Shown here: one piece after another, positions 8,241 to 18,805 of the stretch | Layout of the letters: every line of letters begins with the position of its first letter | Position numbering within the stretch: the stretch's first letter is position 1 | Made by a program: the position numbers and the translations under genes | NCBI RefSeq assembly: GCF_900457465.1 | Contig: NZ_UAUU01000008.1 | Location: forward strand, 62,001-126,000 | DNA: 64,000 nt | Direction: 5' to 3' | Source: Sphingobacterium multivorum | GTDB taxonomy: Bacteria > Bacteroidota > Bacteroidia > Sphingobacteriales > Sphingobacteriaceae | Notes under the pieces: generated by a model | What the model was told of the DNA's origin: nothing | Database searches by the model: none | The model's input: the letters and a program-made list of their open reading frames with translations, nothing else

Positions 8241-11200
8241 TTATTTGCCTTGCTCGTCAATCCATTGACGTGCATTAACGAATGCTTCAATCCAAGGAGA
8301 AACTTCGTCCTGACGACCTTTTGGATAATTTGCCCAATGCCATTGGAACACCGAACGCTCAATATGTGGCATCGTAGCCAAGTGGCGTCCAGTCTTATCG
8401 CAGACCATTGCTGTATTATAGTCCGAACCATTTGGGTTATGCGGATATTGCTCATAAGCATATTTTGCCACGATATTGTATTGCTCTTCCGCATACGGAA
8501 GGTTGAATTTTCCTTCTCCGTGTGAAATCCAAACCCCTAAGGTACTTCCCGCTAGTGTCGATAACATGACCGAATTGTTTTCCTGAACTTTTACAGACAC
8601 AAAGTTTGACTCGTGTTTCCCTGAAGTATTGTGTAGCATTTTTCCATGGATTTCATGCTCAGGATTGATCATTTCAAGTTCCATAAATAACTGACATCCA
8701 TTACAGATACCAACCGAAAGTGTATCCGGACGAGCAAAGAAGTCGTTTAAGGCTTTTTTCGCTTTTTCATTGTAAAGGAAAGCACCGGCCCAACCTTTTG
8801 CCGAACCCAATACATCTGAGTTCGAGAAGCCTCCGACGGCACCGATAAATTGGATGTCTTCCAATGTCTCACGACCAGTGATCAAATCGGTCATGTGAAC
8901 ATCTTTCACATCAAAGCCTGCCAAGAACATGGCATTTGCCATTTCGCGTTCGGAGTTGGAACCTTTCTCACGAAGGATTGCCGCTTTCGGACGTGCTTTA
9001 GTTTCGTCGATTTTTGGTTTCTTACCATCAAATTGACTTGGGAAAGTAAAGGCTAGGGGTTGGTGTTTATAATTATCAAAACGTTGTTGTGCAGTTCCAT
9101 TTTTAGATTGCTTGGAATCCAAAAGGAAGGATGTCGTAAACCATACATCACGTGTTGCTGTTACATCAAAGCTGAATACCGCTTCTTGATTTTTAATCGT
9201 CACTGTATTACCTTCGATCACCTGACCAATTTTAACCGCGTTTACACCGGCATCTTTCACGATTGCTTCGAAAGCAGCGTCGTCTTTTGCTTGAAGGACA
9301 ATTGCGATATTCTCATTAAAGAAGGCTTTTACGCTATCCGATTCATGTAATGCCGAAAGGTCATAATTGGCACCAAGATTAACATCGGCAAAGGTCATTT
9401 CCAATAAGGTGGTAATCAAGCCACCCGATCCGACGTCGTGACCAGCTTCGATCTGTCCTTCTTGAATTAATTGCTGTACGGTATTGAATGCTGTTTTAAA
9501 GTAAGCAGCATCTTGAATGGTCGGTACTTCAGTACCTAATTTATTGATGATTTGTGCAAATGACGAACCGCCTAATTTGAACTGATCTTTTGATAAGTTG
9601 ATGTAATAGATCGATCCGGCTGTTTTGTTTAGCACAGGTTCAACCACTTTGGTGATATCAGTACAGTTTCCTGCGGCAGAAATGATCAATGTGCCAGGGG
9701 CAATGACGTTTTCGCCGTTTGGATATTTTTGCTTCATCGACAAAGAATCTTTTCCCGTGGGGATATTGATTCCCAATGCAATGGCAAAATCCGAGCATGC
9801 TTTAACAGCTTGGTATAAGCGGGCATCTTCACCCTCATTATTGGCTGCCCACATCCAGTTGGCCGATAGGGAGATTCCTGCAAGACCATTTTTGATTGGG
9901 GCAAATACGATGTTGGAAAGCGATTCCGCAATAGCCGTTCTGCTTGCCGCAGCCGGATCCACTAAGGCAGCCACAGGGGAGTGACCTATTGTTGTCGCAA
10001 TACCTTCTTTACCTTTATAATCCAATGCCATGACACCGACGTTATTCAACGGCAATTGCAATGGACCCGCACATTGTTGTTTGGCAACACGGCCACCAAC
10101 ACAACGGTCTACTTTATTGGTTAACCAATCTTTGGAAGCAACCGCTTCCAGTTGTAATACTTGGTTTAAGTAGCTTGGAATATTAGCTGCATCATAAGCA
10201 AGATCAGCGTAGTTGCGAACTACGGTTTTATCGCGCATGAAAGTTTTTGGCGATGAGCCAAAGAAATCTTCAAGGGCATAATCCATTGGTTTTTTCACCC
10301 GTACTTTTTGATTCGAAAGTAAAGCGGTGGTCGCCAGTGACATCACCTACGGTGTACATTGGTGCACGTTCGCGATCGGCAACACGTTTTAAGGTGTCAA
10401 TATCATCTTCGGCGATGACAAGTCCCATACGTTCTTGCGATTCATTACCGATAATTTCTTTTGCGGATAGTGTAGGATCGCCTACAGGAAGTGCATCCAG
10501 GTCAATCAAGCCGCCGGTCTCTTCAACAAGTTCAGATAAACAGTTTAAGTGGCCACCTGCACCATGATCGTGGATAGAGACAATAGGGTTATGAATCAGA
10601 CTCTACTAAGCCACGAACAGCATTCGCTGCACGTTTTTGCATTTCGGGATTGGAACGTTGAATGGCATTAAGCTCAATTCCAGAACCAAATGCCCCTGTA
10701 TCTGCAGAAGATACAGCAGCGCCACCCATGCCGATTCGGTAATTTTCTCCACCTAGGATAACAACTTTATCGCCAGTTTTCGGCGTATGTTTTTTCGCTT
10801 GATCCAGTTTTCCATAACCAACACCACCCGCTTGCATAATGACTTTGTCGTAACCAAGTTTACGGCCATCCTCTTCATGTTCGAAGGTCAATACAGAACC
10901 TGTAATTAAGGGCTGACCAAACTTATTACCGAAGTCAGAAGCACCATTGGAAGCTTTAATCAGGATGTCAACCGGGGTCTGGTACAACCATTGACGCTCT
11001 TGCATCGCATTTTCCCATGGCCGCGTTTTGTTGAGTTCCTTTGCCGGTTCAGTAACTGTTCCTGCCTGAAGGTCCAATTTATTTTGTTCCAATCGCGAAT
11101 AAGCAGTCATGTATACGGCAGTACCCGCCAATGGAATCGCTCCTTGGCCACCGGCCATACGGTCGCGGATTTCACCACCTGACCCAGTTGCAGCACCCGA

Positions 11201-11974
11201 AAATGGTTCTACAGTAGTCGGGAAATTGTGTGTTTCAGCTTTTACGGATAAAACCGAATCAAATGCTTTCTCTTCGTAAAAGTCAGGTTTGTCGGCCGAT
11301 TTAGGTGCAAATTGTGTGACACGTGGACCTTTGACAAAGGCAACGTTATCTTTATAAGCAGAAACAATCTCGTTCGGATTGGTTTCAGAAGTCTTTTTAA
11401 TTAATTTAAAGAGGGAAGTGGGTTGCTCTTCGCCATCAATGATAAAGGTACCATTGAAAATCTTGTGTCTACAGTGTTCAGAATTCGCTTGCGAAAAAGC
11501 GAATACTTCCGAGTCTGTAAGCAGACGACCCAATTTGGTCGAAAGGTTATTGAGGTAATCTACTTCTTCTGGATTTAGCGCTAGGCCCTCAGATTTGTTG
11601 TAGGCCTCGATGTCTTCAATTTCCAATATCGGTTCAGGTGTAATGTTGACGGTATACATGTCCTGTGTCAACATACTGAACTTTTGTGAAATCATTGGAT
11701 CGAAGTCATTGAAATCCGCTGGTACCGGTTGAAATTCTTCTATACGAACAATTCCTGCAATTCCCATATTTTGCGTGATTTCTACTGCATTGGTACTCCA
11801 GGGAGTAACCATCGCGGCGCGGGGTCCTACAAAGTAATGGTTAAGGTTTTGGTCGTCTAGTTTTTTGGCGTTGCCGAATAGCCAGTTGAGTTTAGTAATG
11901 TCTTCTTGTGATAAAGAGTTTACGCTTTGAACACCATATACAGTGTTCGATGGGTTCTCAAAGAAATGAATCAT
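8241..11974 (-). CDS. purL: Phosphoribosylformylglycinamidine synthase (two frameshifts as read)
   Basis: Large single-chain PurL, about 1243 residues once repaired, close to the usual ~1290; it converts FGAR plus glutamine to FGAM in purine synthesis. Seen are the N-terminal substrate domain, the ATP-binding synthase halves ([45 protein letters not shown]) and the C-terminal glutaminase with catalytic Cys in GICNGCQLF. Read directly, the frame breaks twice: an extra base at the AA of 10594-10595 and an extra T in the six-T run at 10290-10295. Removing each restores perfect family sequence ([15 protein letters not shown] and STGEKPMDYAL). Sequencing error is the simplest reading for so conserved a gene. 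Confidence 0.92.
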
Positions 11975-12139
11975 TATAAATGTTTGTTTTGAACGTTCTT
12001 CAAATTAAAGCACAAAGTTACATATTATTTTTATGGAAATGACTGGATTTTTGATTAAAAAATAGGTCTTTAAGATTGGACATAAAAAGGATAAAAATTG
12101 GTACAATTTGATAAGGCTTTTTTTATGAAATTGTGTTGG

Positions 12140-12430
12140 GCTTGCTTATTCAAGAGCGGAGTGTATATGCCTAAAGTCCGTTTAATTCCCTTTAAATCCG
12201 CTCAAGTCCGTTCAAATCCGTACGCTATTCGGCAACGGATCGGGATTGCTTCGGGAACGGCTCGGGACAGCTTCGAGACAGCTTCGGCTGGGCTTCGACT
12301 GGGCTTCGGGAAAGATTCGGGTCCGCTTCGGCAAGGAGCCGAACAACGGCCGAACAGCAGGCGAAGCAATCCCGACCATGTTCAGGCCATGTCCCGAAGC
12401 TGCCCCGAACCAAGGCCAACGATGTGCCGA
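12140..12430. repeat. GC-rich imperfect long inverted repeat with ~10-bp internal periodicity
   Basis: The left part repeats TCCG and then GCTTCGG words about every 10-11 bases; the right part repeats the complement, CCGAA. A perfect 14-bp inverted pair, TCGGGATTGCTTCG (12240-12253) with CGAAGCAATCCCGA (12362-12375), anchors a large imperfect hairpin, supported by further pairs such as GGACAGCTTCG with TGTCCCGAAGCT. The composition is quite unlike flanking DNA. No ORF, terminator T tract or transposase is associated. Confidence 0.75.
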
Positions 12431-12636
12431 CTAAAGCCCAAAGCACCTTGTCCATGCGGAAAACCTGAAAAAGCATAAGCAATAGCGCAAGAAAAACGCC
12501 CTGTGGCAAGTCGGTTTGTTCGCCGAAGCCCAACAACCCCTTAGATCATATGGTAATTTGTCATACAGCCGGTGAGGATAGGGGCTGCCAGCTATCTTCA
12601 AATTCAGGACTTCCGGCGATGATCGGCAAATTGACG

Positions 12637-12667
12637 TTGGATATAAACTCAAATTTATCTAAGTTTG
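12637..12667 (+). promoter_or_regulatory. Predicted pheT promoter (Bacteroidota type)
   Basis: TTG at 12637-12639, a 20-base spacer and TAAGTTTG at 12660-12667 match the TTG/N19-21/TAnnTTTG promoter of Bacteroidota. The pheT ATG is 20 bases downstream of the box, giving a short leader. Confidence 0.6.
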
Positions 12668-12687
12668 TGCATCAAATCAGATTCGAG

Positions 12688-15085
12688 ATGAATATTTCAT
12701 ATAATTGGTTAAAACAACACGTTAATATAGATTCGACACCGGAGGAACTATCGCTGATCTTAACAAATACAGGATTGGAAGTAGAAGCTTTGGACGTCGT
12801 GCAGAGTATCCCAGGTGGATTGGATGGTTTGGTTGTTGGTGAAGTGAAAACTTGTGAACAGCATCCTAATGCCGATAAATTAAGAGTAACCACTGTTGAT
12901 GTCGGTGGACCGGAGTTATTGCACATTGTATGTGGTGCACCAAACTGTCGTACAGGATTGAAAGTTATTGTTGCTACAGTAGGTACTACTTGCCATCCGC
13001 TTACCGGAGAGCCTTTTAAAATTACCAAATCTAAAATTCGTGGTGAAGTTTCCGAAGGTATGTTATGTGGAGAAGATGAAATCGGTTTGGGTACATCTCA
13101 TGCCGGTATCGTTGAATTACCAGCTGACGTTGCTGTGGGGACCTTAGTGAAAGATCATTTCAATATCCAGGATGATTACCGTTATGAAATTGGCTTAACA
13201 CCAAACCGTGCAGATGCTGCTTCGCATTTAGGCGTTGCAAGAGATATTGCGGCACATTTTCGTACACACGTGTTAAAGGCAGATGTTTCTGCATTTAAGG
13301 CTGCTGAGGCGGAGGGAACGACAGTGATTGTTGCAGACGCTCAGGCAAGCCCACGTTATAGTGGTATCAATATTACCGGTGTTCGCGTTGGCGAATCTCC
13401 CGATTGGTTAAAAGAGAAATTAAATGTTATCGGTGTTCGTCCGATCAATAATATTGTCGATGTTACCAATTATATACTACACGATTTAGGTCAGCCACTG
13501 CATGCTTTTGATGCTGATAAAATTGCGGGAAATAAAGTCATTGTTCGTTTGGCGACTGAGGGTGAAAAATTTGTTACGCTGGATGGTGTGGAGCGTACCT
13601 TGTCTGCAGACGACTTGGTGATTGCAGATGCTGAAAAACCAATGTGTATTGCGGGTGTTTTCGGTGGAGCACATTCGGGTGTATCAGCCGAAACGACCAA
13701 TGTATTTTTGGAGTCGGCCTATTTCAATGCTGTTTCTGTACGGAAGACCTCCAAAAGACATGGCTTAAAAACAGATGCCTCTTTCCGTTTCGAACGTGGT
13801 ACCGATCCGAATATTACGGTTGAAGCCTTGAAGCGCGCAGCTTTATTGATTCAGGAAATTGCGGGTGGAACGATTTCATCGACGCTAAAAGATGAGTATC
13901 CCGTGGTGATTAACCCGTTTTCATTTCACGTGAGCTATGCGAATGTGGTTCGTTTGATCGGTCAGGCGATCCCAAATGAAGAAATTAAATCCATTATTGT
14001 CGCTCTTGGCATTGAAGTCGCTTCAGAAACTGAAACAGGACTTGATGTGTTGGTGCCTGCATACCGCGTTGATGTCACACGCGAGGTAGACGTTGTGGAA
14101 GAAGTGTTGCGGATTTATGGTTATAACAATATCGAGTTGAAGTCACAAATTAAGGCCTCTTTAAATACGGTTGAGAAGCCGGATAAGGAAGTTGTCTTAA
14201 ATCAATTGGCTGATCTGCTCATCGCCAATGGGTTTCGTGAAATTCTGTCCAACTCCCTAACGAAGCTGGATTATGCGGATGATAGCGAAACGGCGGTCAA
14301 ATTGTATAATCCATTGAGCTCGGATTTGGATACAATGCGTCAAAATATGGTTTTTTCTGTTTTGAGTGCGATTGAATATAACCAAAAACGAAGAAACTTT
14401 GACCTGAAGTTCTTCGAATTCGGTAAAACTTATGTGCTGGATGGTGAAGGCTATAAAGAAACGCAGCATCTGGCTTTTGCCATGGCAGGTAAAAATGAAG
14501 CTGAGCAATGGAACAGCAAAAAAGACGCGGTTAATTTCTATAACCTTAAAGCGGCTGTAGATACGCTTGTCAAACGCTTGAAAATTGAAGGAATTCAGAT
14601 ACAAGATGCTACAAGTACACATTTCGCCTATGGTTTGAACTATATGAAAGGGCAGAAATGTTTAGTTTCTTTTGGTGCAATCGCGAACGCAGATTTGAAA
14701 AAAGCAGATGTTGAAGGTCAGGTTTTCTTTGCTGATTTTGACTGGGATGTTTTGATGAAAATTATTCGTAAGAATAGCATTCAATACAAAGAAGTTTCCA
14801 AATTCCCGGCTGTGCGCAGAGATTTGTCGCTCTTGATCGATGAAAATGTGAGCTTCGATAAGCTACAATTTGTTGCTCAAAAGACCGAACGCAAGCTTTT
14901 GAAGGAGGTAAATGTGTTTGATGTGTATAAAGGTGATAAAATTCCGGAAGGGAAAAAGTCTTATGCTCTGAGCTTTATCTTGCAGGATGAAGAAAAAAAC
15001 ACTTACGGATAAGCAAATTGATGCGATAGTTCAAAAATTAATTGTTAATTTTGAGAAGGAACTAGGCGCGGAAGTGCGTGGTTAA
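12688..15085 (+). CDS. pheT: Phenylalanine--tRNA ligase beta subunit (frameshift near the end as read)
   Basis: About 798 residues when repaired, the usual size. The ATG at 12688 (MNISYNWLK) is the family start; an upstream open frame is not coding. Order of domains: tRNA-binding OB fold (about 40-150, HPNADKLRVTTVDVG), B3/B4 editing domain, B5, catalytic-like core and the C-terminal anticodon-binding FDX domain (SKFPAVRRDLSLLID). An extra A in the seven-A run at 14993-14999 shifts the frame; removing it gives EEKTLTDKQIDAIVQ to a stop at 15083. The enzyme is essential, so error rather than decay is likely. It leads a cluster with a coiled-coil gene and zapA. Confidence 0.93.
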
Positions 15086-15125
15086 CGAGAGATACAACAT
15101 TAATTGGTAATATTCAATTTATACT

Positions 15126-15431
15126 ATGGCAACATTGTCTTCACAAATGAATCTGATCGTTGAGAAAACGAAAAATTTAATTCAATTGTGCGAAGTCTTG
15201 CAAGAAGAAAATGATTTGCTTAAATTAGAGGTACAATCCTTAAAAGTGGCTTTCGATGCGAGCAACGATAAGAGCAAGCAGTTGGAAGAGAAGGTCAAAG
15301 CGTTGGCAGTTGCCCGCACGTTAGATTCTGAAACGGATAAGGAAGCAATTAATGAAAAAATACTTGACACAAAACAAAAAATTAACGATTTTGTGCGGGA
15401 AATAGACAAATGTATTAGTTTGTTGAAATAG
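15126..15431 (+). CDS. Small coiled-coil protein upstream of zapA
   Basis: A 101-residue, highly charged, almost wholly helical protein; residues 15-70 have heptad spacing of Leu/Val typical of a coiled coil. There is no signal peptide or membrane segment. It lies 40 bases after pheT and 55 bases before zapA. By length and helical nature it recalls ZapB-like division proteins, but sequence alone cannot establish homology; position beside zapA makes a cell-division role plausible. Confidence 0.72.
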   Translation: MATLSSQMNLIVEKTKNLIQLCEVLQEENDLLKLEVQSLKVAFDASNDKSKQLEEKVKALAVARTLDSETDKEAINEKILDTKQKINDFVREIDKCISLLK

Positions 15432-15486
15432 TTGGGAGAAGTGTTATCGGATTCAAACTAATACAACGTTAAAAAAGCTCAAAGAA

Positions 15487-15777
15487 ATGGGAGAGATTTC
15501 CATAAAAATAAATATCGCAGATCGTGTTTATCCCCTTCGGGTGGAGAGCGCGGAAGAAGAAGTAATTCGACATGCTGCGAAATTGATAAATGAAAAAGTA
15601 AAGGAATTGCAGGAAAACTATACTGTGAGAGATAAGCAGGATTTGTTGTCCATGTGTGTATTGCAATTTGCGACGCGTATGCTTAATGCAGAGCGGCAGT
15701 CCCAAAACCACGAAGTGGGCTTGGAAAATTCAATACAGGAACTTGATCAGTTGTTGACGGATTTCTTTAAAAAATAA
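15487..15777 (+). CDS. zapA: Cell division protein ZapA
   Basis: A 96-residue protein that bundles FtsZ filaments at midcell. The N-terminal half is the ZapA globular domain (ISIKINIADRVYPLRV, then EEEVIRHAAKLINEKV), followed by the long helix with DLLSMCVLQFATRML and a charged C-terminal coiled coil. Length matches the family. It is followed by the predicted 6S RNA, an arrangement also known from Proteobacteria, and preceded by the small coiled-coil gene. Confidence 0.88.
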   Translation: MGEISIKINIADRVYPLRVESAEEEVIRHAAKLINEKVKELQENYTVRDKQDLLSMCVLQFATRMLNAERQSQNHEVGLENSIQELDQLLTDFFKK

Positions 15778-15817
15778 ATTTACGTTCTTTATATTTAGAG
15801 CTTAAACGACGAATTTG

Positions 15818-15991
15818 CCGCAATTAAATTCGGGTTGTCACTATTTTAAACTTAACGCTTCAATATTACAGGCGCAAAAAGATATAGGCCATTTTGCGAA
15901 AGCCATCTGGGTCATAATCTAAGCCTAATTATGTAATCACGAAGTTTAATAATACATGAGACCTGTTTAAATTTAATTGCGGTTTTTTTTT
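15818..15991 (+). ncRNA. ssrS: Predicted 6S RNA (Bacteroidota type)
   Basis: A ~174-nt element closed by a perfect 13-bp stem, CCGCAATTAAATT (15818-15830) with AATTTAATTGCGG (15970-15982), which then runs into nine Ts, so the closing stem doubles as terminator. Further pairing (CGGGT with ACCTG) extends it. The middle is largely unpaired except a terminal hairpin CGCAAAA/TTTTGCG at 15873-15898. This long closing stem, central bubble and apical hairpin is the 6S plan, which mimics an open promoter and traps housekeeping RNA polymerase. The position right after zapA supports it. Identification rests on fold and context, not on a covariance search. Confidence 0.65.
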
Positions 15992-16125
15992 GTCATGAAG
16001 TCTTATGAGCTTATCAGGCTCGCCACATTGGTGCATACCAAAGAAGGGGAATAGGACGATTCATGATTTTACTGGAATTTGAATATAATTAATAAAAACA
16101 AACATAATAATACAATTATACATAC

Positions 16126-17678
16126 ATGGACATCGCAATTTATAGCATAATTTCTCTGATTGTTGGTGTTGTTATAGGTCGTTATCTATTGGTTTTGTTG
16201 TTTAAAAAGCAAGAACAGGAAGCCAAGGATAAGGTAAATAGCATACTGAAAGATGCAGAGCAGGAAGGGGAACACATTAAAAAGAAACGCCTGTTAGAGG
16301 CCAAAGAAAAGTTCCTTCAATTAAAATCTGAACATGAAAAGGAAGTCAATCAACGTAACAATGCCATCAACCAGAAGGAAAATACGTTAAGACAAAAAGA
16401 GCAGTCAATTAACCAAAAATTGGAAAACATCAACCGCGACAAGCAGGACGTGGATACCAGGAAAAAGCAATTGGATAAATTGGTTGAACTGAATGAAAAG
16501 AAATCCGAGGAAGTAGAAGCGTTAAAATTGCAACAGATTAAGCAATTGGAAAGCATCGCTGGCGTAACTGCCGACGAAGCAAAAAATCAATTGGTGGATT
16601 CGTTGCGTGAAGAAGCCCGCTCACAAGCCATATTCAAATCAAAGATATTGTGGATGAGGCAAAATTGACAGCGACTAAAGAGGCGAAAAAGGTTGTTATA
16701 CAGACGATTCAACGCACCGCTACGGAATCTGCAATCGAAAATACCGTTTCAATTTTCAATATTGAAAATGATGAAATTAAGGGCCGTATTATTGGTCGTG
16801 AAGGTCGTAATATTCGTGCATTGGAAGCTGCAACGGGCGTAGAGATCATCGTGGATGATACACCTGAGGCAATTATCTTATCCGGTTTCGATCCTGTACG
16901 TCGGGAAATCGCACGTTTAGCTTTACACCGTTTGGTAACCGATGGACGTATCCACCCGGCACGTATTGAGGAAGTTGTTGCAAAAACACGGACGCAAATT
17001 GAGGATGAAATTGTTGAAATCGGTGAACGTACAGCGATCGATTTGGGGATCCATGGTTTGCACCCCGAATTGATTCGTATGGTAGGGCGTATGCGTTACC
17101 GTTCATCTTACGGACAGAATCTTTTACAGCACTCGCGTGAGGTTGCTAATTTTGCAGCGACAATGGCAGCAGAACTGGGCCTGAATGTTAAACATGCGAA
17201 ACGTGCTGGATTACTACACGATATTGGTAAAGTGCCTGATGACAATCCAGAGTTGCCACACGCTATTTTAGGTATGCAACTTGCAGAAAAATACAAGGAA
17301 CACCCTGATGTATGTAACGCAATTGGTGCTCACCACGATGAGATCGAAATGACGGCTTTAATATCTCCGGTTGTTCAAGCTTGTGATGCGATTTCTGGTG
17401 CACGCCCGGGCGCACGCCGTGAGGTTGTAGAAAGTTATATCAAGCGCTTAAAAGAGTTGGAAGACTTGGCTTTATCGTATCCTGGGGTTGAGAAGACCTT
17501 CGCGATACAAGCTGGTCGTGAACTACGTGTCATCGTGGAGAGTGAGAAGGTCTCTGATGCGCAGTCGGAAATACTCGCTGCTGATATCTCTAACCGTATC
17601 CAAACGGAAATGACGTATCCAGGGCAAATTAAAGTAACTGTTATCCGTGAGACAAGATCGGTGTCTTACGCAAAATAG
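16126..17678 (+). CDS. rny: Ribonuclease Y (one frameshift as read)
   Basis: About 517 residues when repaired. Residues 1-25 form the membrane anchor, followed by a long coiled coil to about 175, a KH RNA-binding domain ([15 protein letters not shown]) and the HD phosphodiesterase domain with HSREVANF and the [11 protein letters not shown] metal site. It is a membrane-bound endonuclease that begins mRNA decay. A base is missing at CC 16629-16630: restoring a third C turns the break into [15 protein letters not shown] and joins the halves. Its ends and domains are otherwise complete. A strong terminator follows. Confidence 0.93.
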
Positions 17679-17697
17679 ATCCTAAGGATCCATCTTA

Positions 17698-17733
17698 AAA
17701 AAAGCTCCAATCAAAATGATTGGAGCTTTTTTT
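17698..17733 (+). terminator. Terminator after rny
   Basis: AAGCTCCAATCA and TGATTGGAGCTT form a 12-bp stem around a 4-nt loop with flanking A and T runs, just 20 bases past the rny stop. Confidence 0.9.
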
Positions 17734-17829
17734 ATGGAATTCTACAGCTTTCCCTCAACAGGATGATTTCAGTTATTCAAGGTGTTTGGGTATTGACTTG
17801 AACTGTTCTCAATAAACTTGGCCTGAGTA

Positions 17830-18002
17830 GAATTAGCCTGAATTGACTTGTGTCTTGCCTGGTGAATGGACTTGAATTGGTGTCAATAGACTGTATTGGA
17901 ATTGATCTGAATAGACCAGACTTGAATAGACTGAACTTGAATAGACTAGACTTGAATCAAGTTGACCTAAATGGACTCAACCTAAATTGTCTTTAATTTA
18001 GG
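17830..18002. repeat. Degenerate ~15-bp tandem repeats
   Basis: Successive units such as CTTGAATAGACTGAA, CTTGAATAGACTAGA, CTTGAATCAAGTTGA and CCTAAATGGACTCAA follow one another, becoming more diverged toward the left edge near 17750. The last units end in a CCTAAATT/AATTTAGG hairpin at 17981-18002, next to the HAD gene stop at 18014. The tract fills nearly all the space between rny and the HAD gene. There are no spacers of constant length, so it is not a CRISPR array. Confidence 0.8.
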
Positions 18003-18013
18003 ATCCCTATTTT

Positions 18014-18664
18014 TTAATTGAAAAATTCGATCAGGTCAGGCACTGTCTGGATGAGATAGGTCGGTGACTCCTGCTCGAGTTCGGCTTGGCTACCATAGCC
18101 ATACAGTACGCCAACAGCATCCATGGCAGTTTCCCTTGCGCCAATCAGATCATGTTTACGATCGCCGATCATGAGGCATTCCTGTGGATTTGTTAGTTTG
18201 GCCTTTTCCATGACATATTGGATGACGCTGGTTTTGGTCGGTCTGGAATCGTCCAAAGCGCTTCCACCCGCAAAATCAAAATAGGTATTTATTTCAAAGT
18301 GTTGTAATATTTTGTGGGCGAATATTTCGGGTTTGGAGGTCGCCAGATAGATGCTGTACCCTTTTGTTTTCAGGAGCGTTAAAAGCTCGGGTATGCGATC
18401 AAACAGGATGTTCTCGTACAGTCCTATGGCTGAAAAGCGCTCCCGATATTTTTCTACACAGGCAATTGCTTCGCTGTCCCCAAATCCAAAGGTATGTATG
18501 AAAGAATCTTTAAGGGGCGGACCGATCAAGGGTTTGAGGCTATTCAGATCGGCTGTATGGATGCCTTTGGACTCCAAGGCATAGGCAATACATTTTGTAA
18601 TCCCTTCTGCAGGGTCGGTCAGGGTTCCGTCCAGATCGAATAAGATATGTTTGTAAGACTTCAT
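18014..18664 (-). CDS. HAD-superfamily phosphatase (phosphoglycolate phosphatase/PpaX-like)
   Basis: A 216-residue soluble protein with all HAD motifs: FDLDGTLTD (motif I, nucleophile and acid Asp), LATSKP (motif II), the Lys in SRPTKTSV and MIGDRKHDLIGA (motif III/IV). A helical cap lies at about 15-85 (subfamily IA). It hydrolyses a small phosphoester; phosphoglycolate or pyrophosphate are guesses from similarity. It stands alone, convergent with rny across a tandem-repeat tract. Confidence 0.82.
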   Translation of the reverse strand: MKSYKHILFDLDGTLTDPAEGITKCIAYALESKGIHTADLNSLKPLIGPPLKDSFIHTFGFGDSEAIACVEKYRERFSAIGLYENILFDRIPELLTLLKTKGYSIYLATSKPEIFAHKILQHFEINTYFDFAGGSALDDSRPTKTSVIQYVMEKAKLTNPQECLMIGDRKHDLIGARETAMDAVGVLYGYGSQAELEQESPTYLIQTVPDLIEFFN

Positions 18665-18793
18665 GCTGCAATATTACGGAATAGAATAGGAGTAAGCGAG
18701 TTTGTTTGCCCTGAAAGCAGATAATGACCTACGGCAGACCAAAAAATAGGGAATATTATCATTTTTAAGACCTAAGGCATGCTCAATATTTGT

Positions 18794-18801
18794 TAAATTT
18801 G
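18794..18801 (+). promoter_or_regulatory. Promoter -7 box directly before a start codon
   Basis: TAAATTTG fits TAnnTTTG and ends only 4 bases before the ATG at 18806. If used, the mRNA would start at or next to the start codon (leaderless). The -33 element is not clear. Confidence 0.4.
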
Positions 18802-18805
18802 CCGA

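Larger units (their letters stand above)
11975..12687. other. 713-bp space between divergent purL and pheT
   Basis: The first ~120 bases next to purL are AT-rich and probably hold its promoter. From about 12140 to 12430 the composition changes to GC-rich, repetitive sequence (described separately). The pheT promoter lies at 12637-12667. Short ORFs on both strands in the GC-rich part read as low-complexity Arg/Ser/Pro strings and are not credible genes. Confidence 0.7.

Noticed and set aside
12098..12536. ORFs of 62-126 codons on both strands
   Set aside because: Arg/Ser/Pro-rich low-complexity strings produced by the GC-rich repeat; several frames are open at once.
17830..18002. CRISPR array
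   Set aside because: Units are contiguous and diverged with no constant spacers, and no cas gene is near.
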